DNA of 64,000 nucleotides from DATLED01 sp035525495 (GCA_035525495.1 DATLED010000001.1:18693-82692), one strand, 5' to 3'; shown: positions 7,671 through 16,560, counted from the stretch's first letter. Numbers and translations: made by a program. Notes: generated by a model from the letters alone, not told the origin.

Positions 7671-8491
7671 GCGAACCCGCTCCATCGCTGGCGTCGACGT
7701 TCCTGTCCATGCACGTTCCGGGGTCGCCCTTGCTGATGCCGAACCCGTGGGACGTGGGTTCGGCGCGGCTGTTGGCGTCGCTCGGGTTCCGCGCGCTGGC
7801 GACGACGAGCAGCGGCCAGGCGGCGACGTTGGGACGGTTGGACGGTCGCGTGAGTCGCGACGAGGCGATCGCTTCTGCCGCGGCGATCGCTTCGGCGCTG
7901 GCGGACGAAGGGGTGCCGGTGTCGGCGGACCTGGAACACGGGTTCGCGGACGCGCCGGAAGGCGTCGCCGAGACGGCGAGGTTTGCGATGGAGGCGGGGC
8001 TCGCCGGGTTCTCGATCGAGGACTCGACGGGGGTGAGGGACTCGCCGATCTACGACTTCGACCTCGCGGTGGAACGGGTGGCGGCGGCAGCGTCGGTCGT
8101 CGGTTCGTCGTGCGTGCTGACGGCTCGGTGCGAGCGGTACCTCCATGGCCAGCGTGACCTGGACGAGGTGATCCGCCGTCTGCAGGCCTTCTCGTCGGCG
8201 GGCGCCCACGTGCTGTTCGCTCCGGGGGTCGTCTCGGCAGACGAGATCCGGACGGTGATCGGGTCCGTCGACAAGCCCGTGAGCGTGCTCGCCATGCCAG
8301 GCTGCCCGCCCGTCGCCGAGCTCGCCTCGCTGGGCGTGGCGAGGGTGTCGGTCGGTGGCGCGTTCGCGTATGCCTCCCTCGGCGCGCTCGTCGACGCGGC
8401 CGTCGAGCTCCGCGACAACGGGACCTACGAGTATCTGGCCATGTCGGCGCCGGCGCGCGACACCGCCCGCACCGCGTTCCGCGATCGTTGA
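7667..8491 (+). CDS. Isocitrate lyase/PEP mutase superfamily protein
   Basis: This 274-residue TIM-barrel protein belongs to the isocitrate lyase/PEP phosphonomutase superfamily. It shows MPNPWDVGSARL at the start of the barrel, the TTSSG substrate loop, the metal-binding ADLEHGF and FSIEDS segments, and LTARCE. The isocitrate-lyase KKCGH loop is absent, so it is one of the broad oxaloacetate decarboxylase or carboxyphosphonoenolpyruvate-mutase-like members whose reaction cannot be read from sequence. ATGA overlap with tetR suggests cotranscription. Confidence 0.85.
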   Translation: MSEPAPSLASTFLSMHVPGSPLLMPNPWDVGSARLLASLGFRALATTSSGQAATLGRLDGRVSRDEAIASAAAIASALADEGVPVSADLEHGFADAPEGVAETARFAMEAGLAGFSIEDSTGVRDSPIYDFDLAVERVAAAASVVGSSCVLTARCERYLHGQRDLDEVIRRLQAFSSAGAHVLFAPGVVSADEIRTVIGSVDKPVSVLAMPGCPPVAELASLGVARVSVGGAFAYASLGALVDAAVELRDNGTYEYLAMSAPARDTARTAFRDR

Positions 8492-8507
8492 TCGAGCGCC
8501 CCCGGCG

Positions 8508-8513
8508 TACCGT
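8508..8513 (+). promoter_or_regulatory. Leaderless -10 box, TACCGT
   Basis: TACCGT ends 9 nt before the methionine aminopeptidase ATG; the mRNA would have almost no leader. Confidence 0.5.
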
Positions 8514-8522
8514 GGAGCCGAG

Positions 8523-9491
8523 ATGACGCAGACTGCCCCTCCGCCGCCCCACACGCCGAAGTCGAACGACCCGTGCCCGTGCGGGAGTGGCCGCAAGTTC
8601 AAGCGGTGCCACAAGAACGTCGACGAGGCGACCCGCGTCCGCCCGGGACGGGTCACGCCGATGCGGACCGTCCCCTCCCACATCGGGCGACCGTCCTACG
8701 CCGACACGGGCGAGGTCATCCGCATGACCGGCAACGGCGTTCAGTCGCCGGAGATCATCGAGCGCATGCGGACCGCCGGCCGCATCGCGGCCGACGTCCT
8801 CGAGCTCGTGGGCGCAGAGGTACGTCCGGGGATCACGACCGAGGAGCTCGACGTCATCGCCCACGAGGCGTGCATCGAGCGCGGCGCCTATCCGAGCCCG
8901 CTCAACTACCACGGCTACCCGAAGGCGATCTGCACGAGCGTGAACGAGGTGATCTGCCACGGCATCCCGGACGATCGGCGACTCGAGGACGGCGACATCG
9001 TCAACCTCGACGTCACCGCGTACGTCGACGGGGTCCACGGCGACACCAACGCCACCTTCGAGGTCGGCGCGAACGTCGACGACCGATCCAAGCGGCTCAT
9101 CCGGGTGACGCGCGAGTGCCTCGAGCTGGCCATCGCGGAGGTCCGACCCGGCCGCCCGTTCAACGTGATCGGCCAGACGATCCAGCGCCACGCCGACGCC
9201 CACGGCTACGGCGTCGTTCGCAGCTTCATCGGCCACGGGATCGCCGAGCAGTTCCATACCGACCTCCAGATCCTCCACTACGACGAGCCCCGCCAGACCC
9301 GCCTCATCGAGGAAGGGATGACGTTCACGATCGAACCGATGATCACGATCGGCGACCATCGCCATCGCGTCTGGGACGACGGGTGGACGGCGACGACGCT
9401 CGACTACAGCCGAACCGCGCAGTTCGAGCACACGCTCGTCGTCACCGCCGGCGGCACCGAGGTGCTCACGCTCCCGACCGCACCCTCCTGA
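8523..9491 (+). CDS. map: Type I methionine aminopeptidase with SEC-C zinc motif
   Basis: This 322-residue protein removes the initiator Met from nascent chains. It starts with a SEC-C type zinc-binding motif (Cys18, Cys20, Cys29, His30 in PCPCGSGRKFKRCH) attached to a complete pita-bread catalytic domain (about 75-315). The dinuclear metal ligands are visible: Asp in NLDVTAY, Asp in HGDTN, His in GHGIAEQFH, Glu in TIEPM and Glu in FEHTLV. Actinobacteria often carry several map paralogues, and SEC-C-tagged forms are one class; the tag is likely to aid ribosome or zinc binding. It appears monocistronic with a TACCGT -10 box. Confidence 0.95.
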   Translation: MTQTAPPPPHTPKSNDPCPCGSGRKFKRCHKNVDEATRVRPGRVTPMRTVPSHIGRPSYADTGEVIRMTGNGVQSPEIIERMRTAGRIAADVLELVGAEVRPGITTEELDVIAHEACIERGAYPSPLNYHGYPKAICTSVNEVICHGIPDDRRLEDGDIVNLDVTAYVDGVHGDTNATFEVGANVDDRSKRLIRVTRECLELAIAEVRPGRPFNVIGQTIQRHADAHGYGVVRSFIGHGIAEQFHTDLQILHYDEPRQTRLIEEGMTFTIEPMITIGDHRHRVWDDGWTATTLDYSRTAQFEHTLVVTAGGTEVLTLPTAPS

Positions 9492-9508
9492 GCGCCGGGC
9501 AGCGATCG

Positions 9509-9514
9509 TAGATT
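9509..9514 (+). promoter_or_regulatory. Leaderless -10 box, TAGATT
   Basis: TAGATT ends 6 nt before the GTG start of the SDR gene at 9521. Confidence 0.6.
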
Positions 9515-9520
9515 GCGGTC

Positions 9521-10291
9521 GTGACGACCATCGACCCGTTCCCGTCCTTCCGACTCGACGGGCGCGTCGTGATCGTGACGGGGGCGTCGAGCGGGCTCGG
9601 CGACCGCTTCGCTCGCGTCCTGCATGCTGCGGGCGCGACGGTGGTGGTCGCCGCGCGACGGGCGGAGCGCCTCGAGGCCCTGGCGGCCGAGCTGCCGGGG
9701 ACGACCGTCGTGACGGCCGACGTGGGGGTGGATGCCGATTGCGAGCGGCTCGTGGCGTATGCGCTCGAGAGGCACGGACGGCTCGACGTCCTGGTGAACA
9801 ACGCCGGGATCGGGCTATCGGCGCCCGCCGAGAGCGAGGACCTCGAGGTCTTCCGCCGGCACCTCGCCGTGAATGTGACGGGGGCGTACCTGCTGTCGCA
9901 GCTGTCGGGGCGCCACATGCTGGCGCACGGCGGCGGAGTGATCGTGAACATCGCGTCGGTGCTCGGACTCGTGAGTGCGGGGCAGATCCCGTTCACGAGC
10001 TATGGCACGAGCAAGGGCGCGCTGGTGCAGCTGACCCGTGAGCTCGCGGGCCAGTGGGCGCGCCGCGGGGTACGGGTGAACGCGCTCGCGCCCGGGTGGT
10101 TCGCCAGCGAGATGACGACCGAGATGTTCGAGGACGAGTCCAGCGCCACGTGGATCCGCCGGAAGGCCCCGATGGGTCGGGCGGGCGAGCCCCACGAGCT
10201 CGATGGCGCGCTGCTCTTCCTGGCGAGCGACGCCAGCTCGTACATGACCGGCCAGATCGTCGCCGTCGACGGCGGGTGGACGGCGGTCTGA
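9521..10291 (+). CDS. SDR family oxidoreductase
   Basis: This is a classical short-chain dehydrogenase/reductase of 256 residues. The cofactor motif VTGASSGLG, NNAGIG, the catalytic Ser in NIASVLG and Tyr/Lys in SYGTSKGAL are all present, and VDGGWTAV closes the C-terminus. AARRAER after the second strand favours NADP(H). The reaction is probably ketoreduction or alcohol oxidation on a lipid or CoA substrate, but no specific assignment is possible. The GTG start is fixed by the -10 box 6 nt upstream. Confidence 0.93.
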   Translation: MTTIDPFPSFRLDGRVVIVTGASSGLGDRFARVLHAAGATVVVAARRAERLEALAAELPGTTVVTADVGVDADCERLVAYALERHGRLDVLVNNAGIGLSAPAESEDLEVFRRHLAVNVTGAYLLSQLSGRHMLAHGGGVIVNIASVLGLVSAGQIPFTSYGTSKGALVQLTRELAGQWARRGVRVNALAPGWFASEMTTEMFEDESSATWIRRKAPMGRAGEPHELDGALLFLASDASSYMTGQIVAVDGGWTAV

Positions 10292-10311
10292 CGGCGTCGG
10301 TGTCGAGGTCA

Positions 10312-11451
10312 TCAGAGGAGGTCGCGAACGAAGCGGGTCACGTTGACCTCCGCGATCACGACGAGCAAGCGGGTGGCGCGGGAGCAGGCGACGGCGAACC
10401 GGCGTCGTTCGAGCGTCATCCAGCGGCGGTCGCGCTCGTGCTCGTCGGGGACGTCCGGGCCGTGGAAGACCTCGTGGTCGAACCATGGGCCGGCGCGTGC
10501 ACCCGGACGTTCGGACGGCCATCGGCCTTCGGTGGCGTCGGGCACCACGACGAGCGGCCACTCCCGACCGACGGCGGTCTCGGCGAGAGCACGAGTGACG
10601 ACGGCGGTCGCCTCGCGGTCGATGCCCATCCCTTTCGCCGCCCCGATCGCCTCGGCGGCGGCTACCCGCACGGCGTCGCCGTCGTCGACGATCCGCAGCG
10701 CCGGCACGCCCGGCGAGCGGTGACATTCGCCGAGGCGGACGTCGAGGGCGGCGCCGAAGCGTCGATCGAAGCGCTCGAGGTGGCGGGACGACGCGAGCGC
10801 GGCTGTCGACACCGCCGCCTCGGCGTTCCCGCCCACGACGACTGCCTCGCCGGCGTGCCCGACCAGCTGGCTGAGAAGTCGGTTGGTTCCGAAGGTCGCC
10901 AGCTGGAAGTCGTCGACGAGGAGCTCGTCGAACCTCTCCTGCTCGGCTGCCAGCGCGGGCGGATGTCGCAGCAACAGGCTCGCGGCGACGAGTGCGCCGC
11001 CCGCGTCCACGCGGTCGCGCGCCGCCAGAAGCTCGAGGTACTTCGACGTCACGGCGATCAGCTCCTCGGCCTCCGCGCCGCACCCGGCCGCCTCGGCGTG
11101 GGTCCGTAGCTCCTCGTCACCGAGGAACGAGGCCTGGAACGCCACGATGGCGGCGGCGATGTCGGCTGCACGCTCCACAAGGGAACCGTCGAGCAGCGAC
11201 GCCACCATCGCCTCCTGCTCCGCACCCCACAGCAGCGACACCGGCCGTCCGTGCCGAGCCAGCAGCTCGACGGCGAACCGGGTCATCCCGCCGCGGGCCA
11301 TGGAGACGAGCACCGGCCGCCGTCCCTCGGTGACCAGGCGTCGGGCCCTCGCCGCCAACGCCGTCGACACCCCAGATCCGAACCCGCCGGTGACGCGACA
11401 GGGCCCACGCGAGTGCTCGACGACGGCGAGCTGGCCGGCGGTGAGGTCCAC
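10312..11451 (-). CDS. Degenerate UvrD/PcrA-like protein, predicted ATPase-dead
   Basis: This 379-residue protein keeps the outline of a superfamily 1 helicase but lacks its active motifs. The N-terminal Q-motif-like LTAGQLAVV is followed by GGFGSGVST where a Walker A lysine is expected (Val28 instead). The Walker B position reads VDDFQL rather than VDEFQD. The C-terminal motif VI-like FAVACSRATRLLVVI is retained. At about half the usual 700 residues, much of domains 1B and 2 is gone. The frame is fully open, arguing against a recent pseudogene; a structural or DNA-binding role is possible. It starts at GTG 11451, 2 nt after the stop of the upstream quinone oxidoreductase, so the two are cotranscribed. 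Confidence 0.7.
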   Translation of the reverse strand: MDLTAGQLAVVEHSRGPCRVTGGFGSGVSTALAARARRLVTEGRRPVLVSMARGGMTRFAVELLARHGRPVSLLWGAEQEAMVASLLDGSLVERAADIAAAIVAFQASFLGDEELRTHAEAAGCGAEAEELIAVTSKYLELLAARDRVDAGGALVAASLLLRHPPALAAEQERFDELLVDDFQLATFGTNRLLSQLVGHAGEAVVVGGNAEAAVSTAALASSRHLERFDRRFGAALDVRLGECHRSPGVPALRIVDDGDAVRVAAAEAIGAAKGMGIDREATAVVTRALAETAVGREWPLVVVPDATEGRWPSERPGARAGPWFDHEVFHGPDVPDEHERDRRWMTLERRRFAVACSRATRLLVVIAEVNVTRFVRDLL

Positions 11452-11453
11452 GG

Positions 11454-12410
11454 CTACTCGAGGACGAGGACGATCTTGCCGAGCTTCCCGCCCTCGGCGA
11501 ACCGCTGGTACGCGGCCTCCACCTCGTCGAGCGGGAACGTCGCCTCGACGGGCACGCGCACGTCGCCGGCCTCGAGCAACGGCAGCACCGAACGCTCCAG
11601 CCGGCGAGCGGCTTCCGCCTTCTCCTCCAACGGCCGTGACCGCAGGGTCGACCCGTGGATCCGCGCGCGCTTCCCCATGAGTGCCAACAGGTTGAGCTCG
11701 GCGATGGCGCCGCCCCCGACGCCGATGATCGAGATCCGCCCGCCGGTCTCCAACGCGCCGAGGTCGGCGGCGAAGTTCGGAGCGCCGACGAGCTCCAGGA
11801 TCACGTCGAAGGGACCGTGCTCGGCGAACACCTCCGGCGCCACCACCTCGGTCCACCCTGCGGCCGAGCCGAGGTCGGCGACGGCCTCGCGGAGGGCCTC
11901 GTTGCGGACCGTCGCCGTCACCCACGCGCCGGCAGCCGCCGCCAGCTGGACCGCGGCCGTCCCCACGCCGCCGGCGGCGCCGTGCACGCACACCTTCTCG
12001 CCGAGCTGGAGCCCGCACTGCGTGAACAGGGCGTCGTGGGCGGTCGTGAACGTCTCCGGGAAACCGCCCGCCTCGGCCCACTCGATCCCGACCGGCAGCG
12101 GCATCGCCGCCCGTTCATGGACGACGGCGAGCTCCGCCTGTCCGCCACCACCGACGAGGGCCACCACACGGTCACCGACGGCGAAGCGCGTCGAGCCGGG
12201 GCCCGACGCGACGACCTCGCCTGCCAGCTCGAGGCCGGGGATGTCGGCGGGAGAGCCTGGCGGCGCCGGGTAGAAGCCGCTGCGTTGCATCAGGTCGGCG
12301 CTGTTCAGCCCCGCGGCCCGCACCCGCACGAGCACCTCGCCGAGGCCCGGCACCGGATCGGGGTGCTCCTTGACGACGATCGCACCGTGGACGATGGTGG
12401 CCGCTCTCAC
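11454..12410 (-). CDS. NADPH:quinone oxidoreductase-like MDR protein
   Basis: This is a medium-chain dehydrogenase/reductase of the zinc-independent quinone reductase branch (318 residues). The GroES-like N-domain contains GLNSADLMQRSGFYP and PGLELAGEV; the Rossmann half has VHGAAGGVGTAAVQLA. The zinc-ligand cysteines of alcohol dehydrogenases are missing, as expected for quinone/enone reductases. The likely activity is NADPH-dependent reduction of quinones or activated alkenes. The GTG start lies 6 nt after a minus-strand TAGGTT box shared with the divergent SDR promoter. Confidence 0.9.
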   Translation of the reverse strand: MRAATIVHGAIVVKEHPDPVPGLGEVLVRVRAAGLNSADLMQRSGFYPAPPGSPADIPGLELAGEVVASGPGSTRFAVGDRVVALVGGGGQAELAVVHERAAMPLPVGIEWAEAGGFPETFTTAHDALFTQCGLQLGEKVCVHGAAGGVGTAAVQLAAAAGAWVTATVRNEALREAVADLGSAAGWTEVVAPEVFAEHGPFDVILELVGAPNFAADLGALETGGRISIIGVGGGAIAELNLLALMGKRARIHGSTLRSRPLEEKAEAARRLERSVLPLLEAGDVRVPVEATFPLDEVEAAYQRFAEGGKLGKIVLVLE

Positions 12411-12416
12411 GGGACG

Positions 12417-12426
12417 AACCTAGGGG
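12417..12426. promoter_or_regulatory. Overlapping divergent -10 elements
   Basis: On the minus strand TAGGTT (12417-12422) ends 6 nt before GTG 12410. On the plus strand TAGGGG (12421-12426) ends 6 nt before ATG 12433. They share the TA step at 12421-12422, so the two start codons lie only 22 bp apart. Confidence 0.55.
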
Positions 12427-12432
12427 GAATCG

Positions 12433-13218
12433 ATGGGGACGCTGGGCGGCAAGGTGGCGATCGTCACCGGCGGCGCGTCGGGCATCGGACTGGCGACGGC
12501 GAAGAGGCTCTCCGCCGAGGGCGCGCACGTCGTCCTCGTCGACCTCGACGAGGAGGGCGGAACGGCGGTCGCCGCCGAGCTGGACGGACGCTTCGTGCGC
12601 GCCGACGTCGGCAGCAGCGCCGACTGGAGGCAGGTCGTCGCCGAGGCGGAGGAGGCGTTCGGCGGCATCGACCTCGTGTACCTGAACGCGGGTGTCACGA
12701 CCCAGCAGGCGGACATCACCGCCGTCACCGACGAACAGGTGCGGCGCGTGTTCGGCGCCAACGTCGACGGCGTCATCTTCGGCGTCCGGGCCGTCGTCCC
12801 CGCCATCGAGCGGCGGGGAGGGGGCGCAATCGTGGCCACGGCTTCGCTCGCCGGCATCATCGCCTTCGCGCCGGACCCGCTCTACACCGCGACCAAGCAC
12901 GCCGTCGTCGGCCTCGTCCGTAGCCTCGCCCCGCAGCTGCTCGGGCGGCACGTCACGATCAACGCGGTGTGTCCGGGGATCGTCGACACGCCGCTCGTCG
13001 GTCCCGCGCGCGAGCGGCTCAAGGAGGCCGGGTTCCCGATGATCCCGCCGGAGGACATCGCCGCCGCCGTCGTCCGGTGCATGACGGGTGGTGCGGAGTC
13101 CGGGGATTGCCTCGTGTGCCAGCCGGGCCGTCCGCCGGTCGCGTACCAGTTCGGCGAGGTGCCCGGGCCACGCACCGCCGGTGCCGAGGGTCGGCGGCCT
13201 CCGGTCGGCATGGCCTAG
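12433..13218 (+). CDS. SDR family oxidoreductase
   Basis: This 261-residue SDR has VTGGASGIGLATA, an Asp at the end of beta-2 (LVDLDEEG) favouring NAD(H), LNAGV, catalytic Ser in VATASLAG and Tyr/Lys in LYTATKHAV. The C-terminal tail after about residue 215 is atypical (GDCLVCQPGRPP and a Pro/Arg-rich end) and lacks the usual DGG motif, so the substrate pocket may differ from classical members. It is divergent from the quinone oxidoreductase with a shared promoter. Confidence 0.9.
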   Translation: MGTLGGKVAIVTGGASGIGLATAKRLSAEGAHVVLVDLDEEGGTAVAAELDGRFVRADVGSSADWRQVVAEAEEAFGGIDLVYLNAGVTTQQADITAVTDEQVRRVFGANVDGVIFGVRAVVPAIERRGGGAIVATASLAGIIAFAPDPLYTATKHAVVGLVRSLAPQLLGRHVTINAVCPGIVDTPLVGPARERLKEAGFPMIPPEDIAAAVVRCMTGGAESGDCLVCQPGRPPVAYQFGEVPGPRTAGAEGRRPPVGMA

Positions 13219-13276
13219 GAAGCGCTCGGCAACGACCGACGCCGGCTAGATGGCGCCGTGCTCGTGCGGAGCGTGC

Positions 13277-14551
13277 TCAGTGGACACGGCCGGCGCCGAC
13301 GATGTCGCTGCGGTAGATGGACCCGACCCGGACGTTCTTGCCGGTCTCGGGCGCCTCGATCATCTGGCCGTCGCCGATGAAGATGCCGACGTGGTGGATG
13401 GGGGTGCCGTAGAAGAGGAGGTCGCCCGGCTGGAGGTTGTCGAGTGACACCCGGCTCGTCTCGGACCACTGCGCCTGCGACGAGTGCGAGAGGCGCTCGC
13501 CCCCCGCCCGCCACGCCCAGCTCGTGAGCCCCGAGCAGTCGAAGCTGTCGGGTCCGGCGCCTCCCCACTCATAGGGCTTGCCGAGCTGCCGGCGGGCCTC
13601 GGCGACGGCCGCGTCGGCTCCGGCCGCGGGGGCTCCGCTGCCACTCCCGCTCCCGAGGCCGGTGCCGCTCGACGGCGTCGTCGTCGTCGTCCGGGGCGCG
13701 GTCGTCGTGGTGGTCGACGGTCGCGTCGTCACGATGGGTGCGACCGCATCGGACGCATCGGGCTTGGCGGTCGTCGTGGTGGCCGCCTTGCGCGCAGCCG
13801 CCTCGCGGGCGGCGGCGTCGCGGGCGGCCGCTTCCTTGGCCGCCAGCTCGTCACGCGCCTTCTTCGCCGCGAGCTCGGCCTGCACGCGCCGCGCCTCCTC
13901 TTCGGCCCGTCGCTTCGCCTCGACCTCGACGAGGGTCGCCAGCTCCCCCTGCACCTTGCGGAGCGTGTCCTTCTGCGCCGCCGCGGCCGTCGCTGCCTCC
14001 TGGCGCTTCGACTCCGCGAGATCGGCGGCGGCCTTGGCCTCCGCCTTGGCCGCGTCGAGGCGGTCGCGCTGGACGTCGAGCTCCTGGCGGACCTCGCGAA
14101 GCTGGTCGAGCACATCGGTCGCGCCCGACGTCACCGTCCGCACGTACTGCAACCGGACTGCAAGGTCATCGTTCACCGACGTCTCGGCCAGCATCGCAAG
14201 CGCCGGCATCGATCCGCCGCGCACGTAGGCGTCGACCGACTGCGCCTTCAGCCGCGTCCGGATGGCGGTGGCGGTGGCGTCGGTCCTGGCGACCTTCGCC
14301 GACGCGTCGGCGAGTTCCTCCCCGAGGGCGTCGATCTTGACGCGAGCGGCGTCGTATTCCTCGGCGAGGATGCTGACCTGGCGGCTCTGCTGCTCCAGTT
14401 GGCGGGCGATCCGCTCGGCCTCCGCCTTCTTGTCGGCGACCGCGTCGGCCGCGCTCGCGGGCGCGGCCGCGATGCTGACGTCGGCGATGCCGCAGACGAG
14501 CGCAGCCAGCACCAAGAGGGCGCCGGCGCGCCTGCTGGTCGAAGTGCGCAC
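13277..14551 (-). CDS. NlpC/P60 peptidoglycan endopeptidase (RipA-like)
   Basis: This is a secreted cell-wall hydrolase of about 424 residues. An N-terminal signal sequence (basic start, then LLVLAALVCGIADV, with A-A-P-A-S-A near residue 33) leads into a long Ala/Glu/Arg-rich coiled coil (about 40-265) and a Thr/Pro linker rich in TTTT. The C-terminal NlpC/P60 domain carries the catalytic Cys in FDCSGL and His in HHVGIFIGDG. The layout matches actinobacterial RipA-type D,L-endopeptidases that split daughter cells. The start at GTG 14551 puts the basic residues right before the hydrophobic core; GTG 14566 is an alternative. It is divergent from fumC. Confidence 0.92.
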   Translation of the reverse strand: MRTSTSRRAGALLVLAALVCGIADVSIAAAPASAADAVADKKAEAERIARQLEQQSRQVSILAEEYDAARVKIDALGEELADASAKVARTDATATAIRTRLKAQSVDAYVRGGSMPALAMLAETSVNDDLAVRLQYVRTVTSGATDVLDQLREVRQELDVQRDRLDAAKAEAKAAADLAESKRQEAATAAAAQKDTLRKVQGELATLVEVEAKRRAEEEARRVQAELAAKKARDELAAKEAAARDAAAREAAARKAATTTTAKPDASDAVAPIVTTRPSTTTTTAPRTTTTTPSSGTGLGSGSGSGAPAAGADAAVAEARRQLGKPYEWGGAGPDSFDCSGLTSWAWRAGGERLSHSSQAQWSETSRVSLDNLQPGDLLFYGTPIHHVGIFIGDGQMIEAPETGKNVRVGSIYRSDIVGAGRVH

Positions 14552-14592
14552 GGGGGAAGACCTCACCTTGGGTCAGGGCGAAGTGTCCAGGG

Positions 14593-14598
14593 TACCGT
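14593..14598 (+). promoter_or_regulatory. Leaderless -10 box, TACCGT
   Basis: TACCGT ends 7 nt before the fumC ATG at 14606. Confidence 0.6.
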
Positions 14599-14605
14599 CG
14601 ATCGC

Positions 14606-15988
14606 ATGGCCGAGTACCGCATCGAGCACGACACGATGGGCGAAGTCCGGGTTCCGAGAGACGCGAAGTGGCAGGCCCAGACCCAGCGGGCCGTCGAGAA
14701 CTTTCCGATCTCGGGAGTCCCGATCGACCCCTCACTGATCGCTGCGCTGGCCGCGATCAAGGGCGCGGTCGCCGCCGAGAACGGACGCCGCAAGGTGATC
14801 CCGAAGGCGAAGAGCGATGCGTTGCAGGTCGCCGCCGGTCGGGTGCGCGCCGGGGACTTCGACGCCGAGTTCCCGATCGACGTGTTCCAGACGGGCTCGG
14901 GGACGTCGTCGAACATGAACATGAACGAGGTGCTGGCGACGCTCGCGGGCGAGGAGCTCGGCGAGAAGATCCATCCGAACGACGACGTGAACAACCCGTT
15001 GTCGTCGAACGACATGTTCCCGTCGGCGATCCACATCGCCGCAGCCATGTCGATGCAGAACGAGCTGCTCCCGGCGCTGCGCCACCTCGCCGAGGGGCTG
15101 CGCAAGAAGGCGAGGTCGTTCGCCAAGGTCGTGAAGTCCGGGAGGACGCACTTGATGGACGCGACGCCGGTGACCCTCGGTCAGGAGTTCGGCGGGTATG
15201 CCGCGCAGATCGAGCAGGCCGTGGAGCGCATCGAGGCGGTGATCCCGCGGGTCGGCGAGGTGCCGCTCGGCGGTTCGGCCGTCGGTACGGGGATCAACGT
15301 GCCGAGGGGGTTCGCTGCCAAGGTGATCGAGAAGCTGGCCGCGGACCTCTCACTGCCGTTGTCGGAGGCGCGGGACCACTTCGCCGCGCAGTCGTCGCGC
15401 GACGGCCTCGTCGAGGCGTCGGGTCAGCTGCGGACGGTCGCCGTCGCGCTGATGAAGATCGCCAACGACCTGCGGTGGATGGGCTCGGGACCGCGGGCTG
15501 GTCTGGCGGAGATCTCCCTGCCCGATCTGCAACCGGGATCATCGATCATGCCGGGGAAGGTGAACCCGGTGATCCCCGAGGCGGTCACCCAGGTCGTCGC
15601 GCAGGTCATCGGCAACGACGCCGCCGTCGCGTTCGCCGGGTCGCAGGGGGCGTTCGAGCTGAACGTGTTCCTCCCGGTGATGGCGCGGAACCTGCTCGAA
15701 TCGATCCGCCTGCTGGCCAACGTGAGTCGCCTCCTCCGGGACAGGTGCATCGACGGCATCGAGGCCAACGTCGACCGTTGCAAGGCGTACGCGGAGTCGT
15801 CGCCGTCGATCGGCACCGCCCTCAACCCGTTCATCGGCTACGAGAAGGCGGCCGAGGTCATCAAGGAGTCGACGAAGACCGGCCGCTCGATCCGCGAGCT
15901 CGTCCTCGAGCGGGGCTGGATGTCGGACGACGAGCTCGACAAAGCCCTCGACGTCCTCTCCCAGACCAAGGGCGGCGTCACGAAGTAG
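14606..15988 (+). CDS. fumC: Class II fumarate hydratase
   Basis: This 460-residue enzyme hydrates fumarate to L-malate in the TCA cycle, as a cytosolic homotetramer. The signature GSSIMPGKVNP, TGSGTSSNMNMNEV, HPNDDVNNPLSSND and SGRTHLMDATPVTLGQEF are intact, which separates it from argininosuccinate lyase and aspartase (no aspartase-specific changes seen). The length is normal for FumC. It stands alone, followed by a strong hairpin before a convergent gene. Confidence 0.97.
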   Translation: MAEYRIEHDTMGEVRVPRDAKWQAQTQRAVENFPISGVPIDPSLIAALAAIKGAVAAENGRRKVIPKAKSDALQVAAGRVRAGDFDAEFPIDVFQTGSGTSSNMNMNEVLATLAGEELGEKIHPNDDVNNPLSSNDMFPSAIHIAAAMSMQNELLPALRHLAEGLRKKARSFAKVVKSGRTHLMDATPVTLGQEFGGYAAQIEQAVERIEAVIPRVGEVPLGGSAVGTGINVPRGFAAKVIEKLAADLSLPLSEARDHFAAQSSRDGLVEASGQLRTVAVALMKIANDLRWMGSGPRAGLAEISLPDLQPGSSIMPGKVNPVIPEAVTQVVAQVIGNDAAVAFAGSQGAFELNVFLPVMARNLLESIRLLANVSRLLRDRCIDGIEANVDRCKAYAESSPSIGTALNPFIGYEKAAEVIKESTKTGRSIRELVLERGWMSDDELDKALDVLSQTKGGVTK

Positions 15989-16004
15989 CCCGTCCCACCA
16001 GCCG

Positions 16005-16054
16005 CTTTTGTCAGCCGCAGACCGCCGCCGAAGGCGGGATCCCGCTGACAAAAG
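16005..16054. terminator. Bidirectional hairpin between fumC and a convergent gene
   Basis: CTTTTGTCAGC (16005-16015) pairs perfectly with GCTGACAAAAG (16044-16054); the interior forms a second GC-rich stem (CCGCC/GGCGG). Its place between two convergent stops and the flanking T/A runs fit a bidirectional terminator. Confidence 0.65.
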
Positions 16055-16057
16055 GGT

Positions 16058-16546
16058 TCAGGTGAGCGCGGGGGAGCCTTCGAAGGGCCCGGGATCCTTG
16101 ACCGAGGGCATCACCGGGGCACTCCAACGCAGGACCTTGCCGAGGTTGTCGGTGACGGTCCGCCACTGCAGCGGCTGCCAGCCCTCGGCGGCGTTGACGA
16201 TCGTGCCGTCCATGGCGAGGTGCACGAGCGCCGGCAGATGCTCGAACCCAAACGCCTTGACGGCCGTGCGGTCGGGGTCGGCGAACGTCAGCACGTCGTC
16301 CGTCATCGGACCGAGGAACCGGCGGCAATCGCGGTCGTCGGCGGCGACGAGCAGGGCCACCCGGCAGTCCGACTGCTCGAACGTCTGGATGATGCGCGAC
16401 GCCGTCGGCAGGATCCACGCACTCTCGTTGGTGTAGGGGTCGAGGGCGATCACGAGCAGGTGGAACGTCGTGAGCCACTGCGACACCGTCCGCCCCTGGC
16501 CGTTGACGGGCGTGAGGAGCAGGTCGCCGGGAGGGTCCTTTGCCAC
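16058..16546 (-). CDS. Thioredoxin-fold-like conserved protein without catalytic Cys pair
   Basis: This is a 162-residue soluble protein. A beta-alpha pattern (LLVIALDPYT, SDCRVALLVAADD, VLTFADPDRTAVKAFG) and the cis-Pro-like LPALVHLAMDGTIVNAAEGW resemble a thioredoxin/AhpC fold, but the CxxC is missing, so it is unlikely to be a redox enzyme in the usual sense. I know similar short actinobacterial proteins only as hypothetical. The GTG start at 16546 is supported by a TACCTT box 8 nt upstream. Its role is unknown. Confidence 0.75.
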   Translation of the reverse strand: MAKDPPGDLLLTPVNGQGRTVSQWLTTFHLLVIALDPYTNESAWILPTASRIIQTFEQSDCRVALLVAADDRDCRRFLGPMTDDVLTFADPDRTAVKAFGFEHLPALVHLAMDGTIVNAAEGWQPLQWRTVTDNLGKVLRWSAPVMPSVKDPGPFEGSPALT

Positions 16547-16554
16547 GGCCGGTC

Positions 16555-16560
16555 AAGGTA
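16555..16560 (-). promoter_or_regulatory. Leaderless -10 box, TACCTT (minus strand)
   Basis: TACCTT on the minus strand ends 8 nt before the GTG start at 16546. Confidence 0.5.

Noticed and set aside
13484..15988. An 834-codon fusion leading into fumC
   Set aside because: The first 370 codons are antisense to the NlpC/P60 gene and low in complexity; fumarase starts at 14606 after a -10 box.
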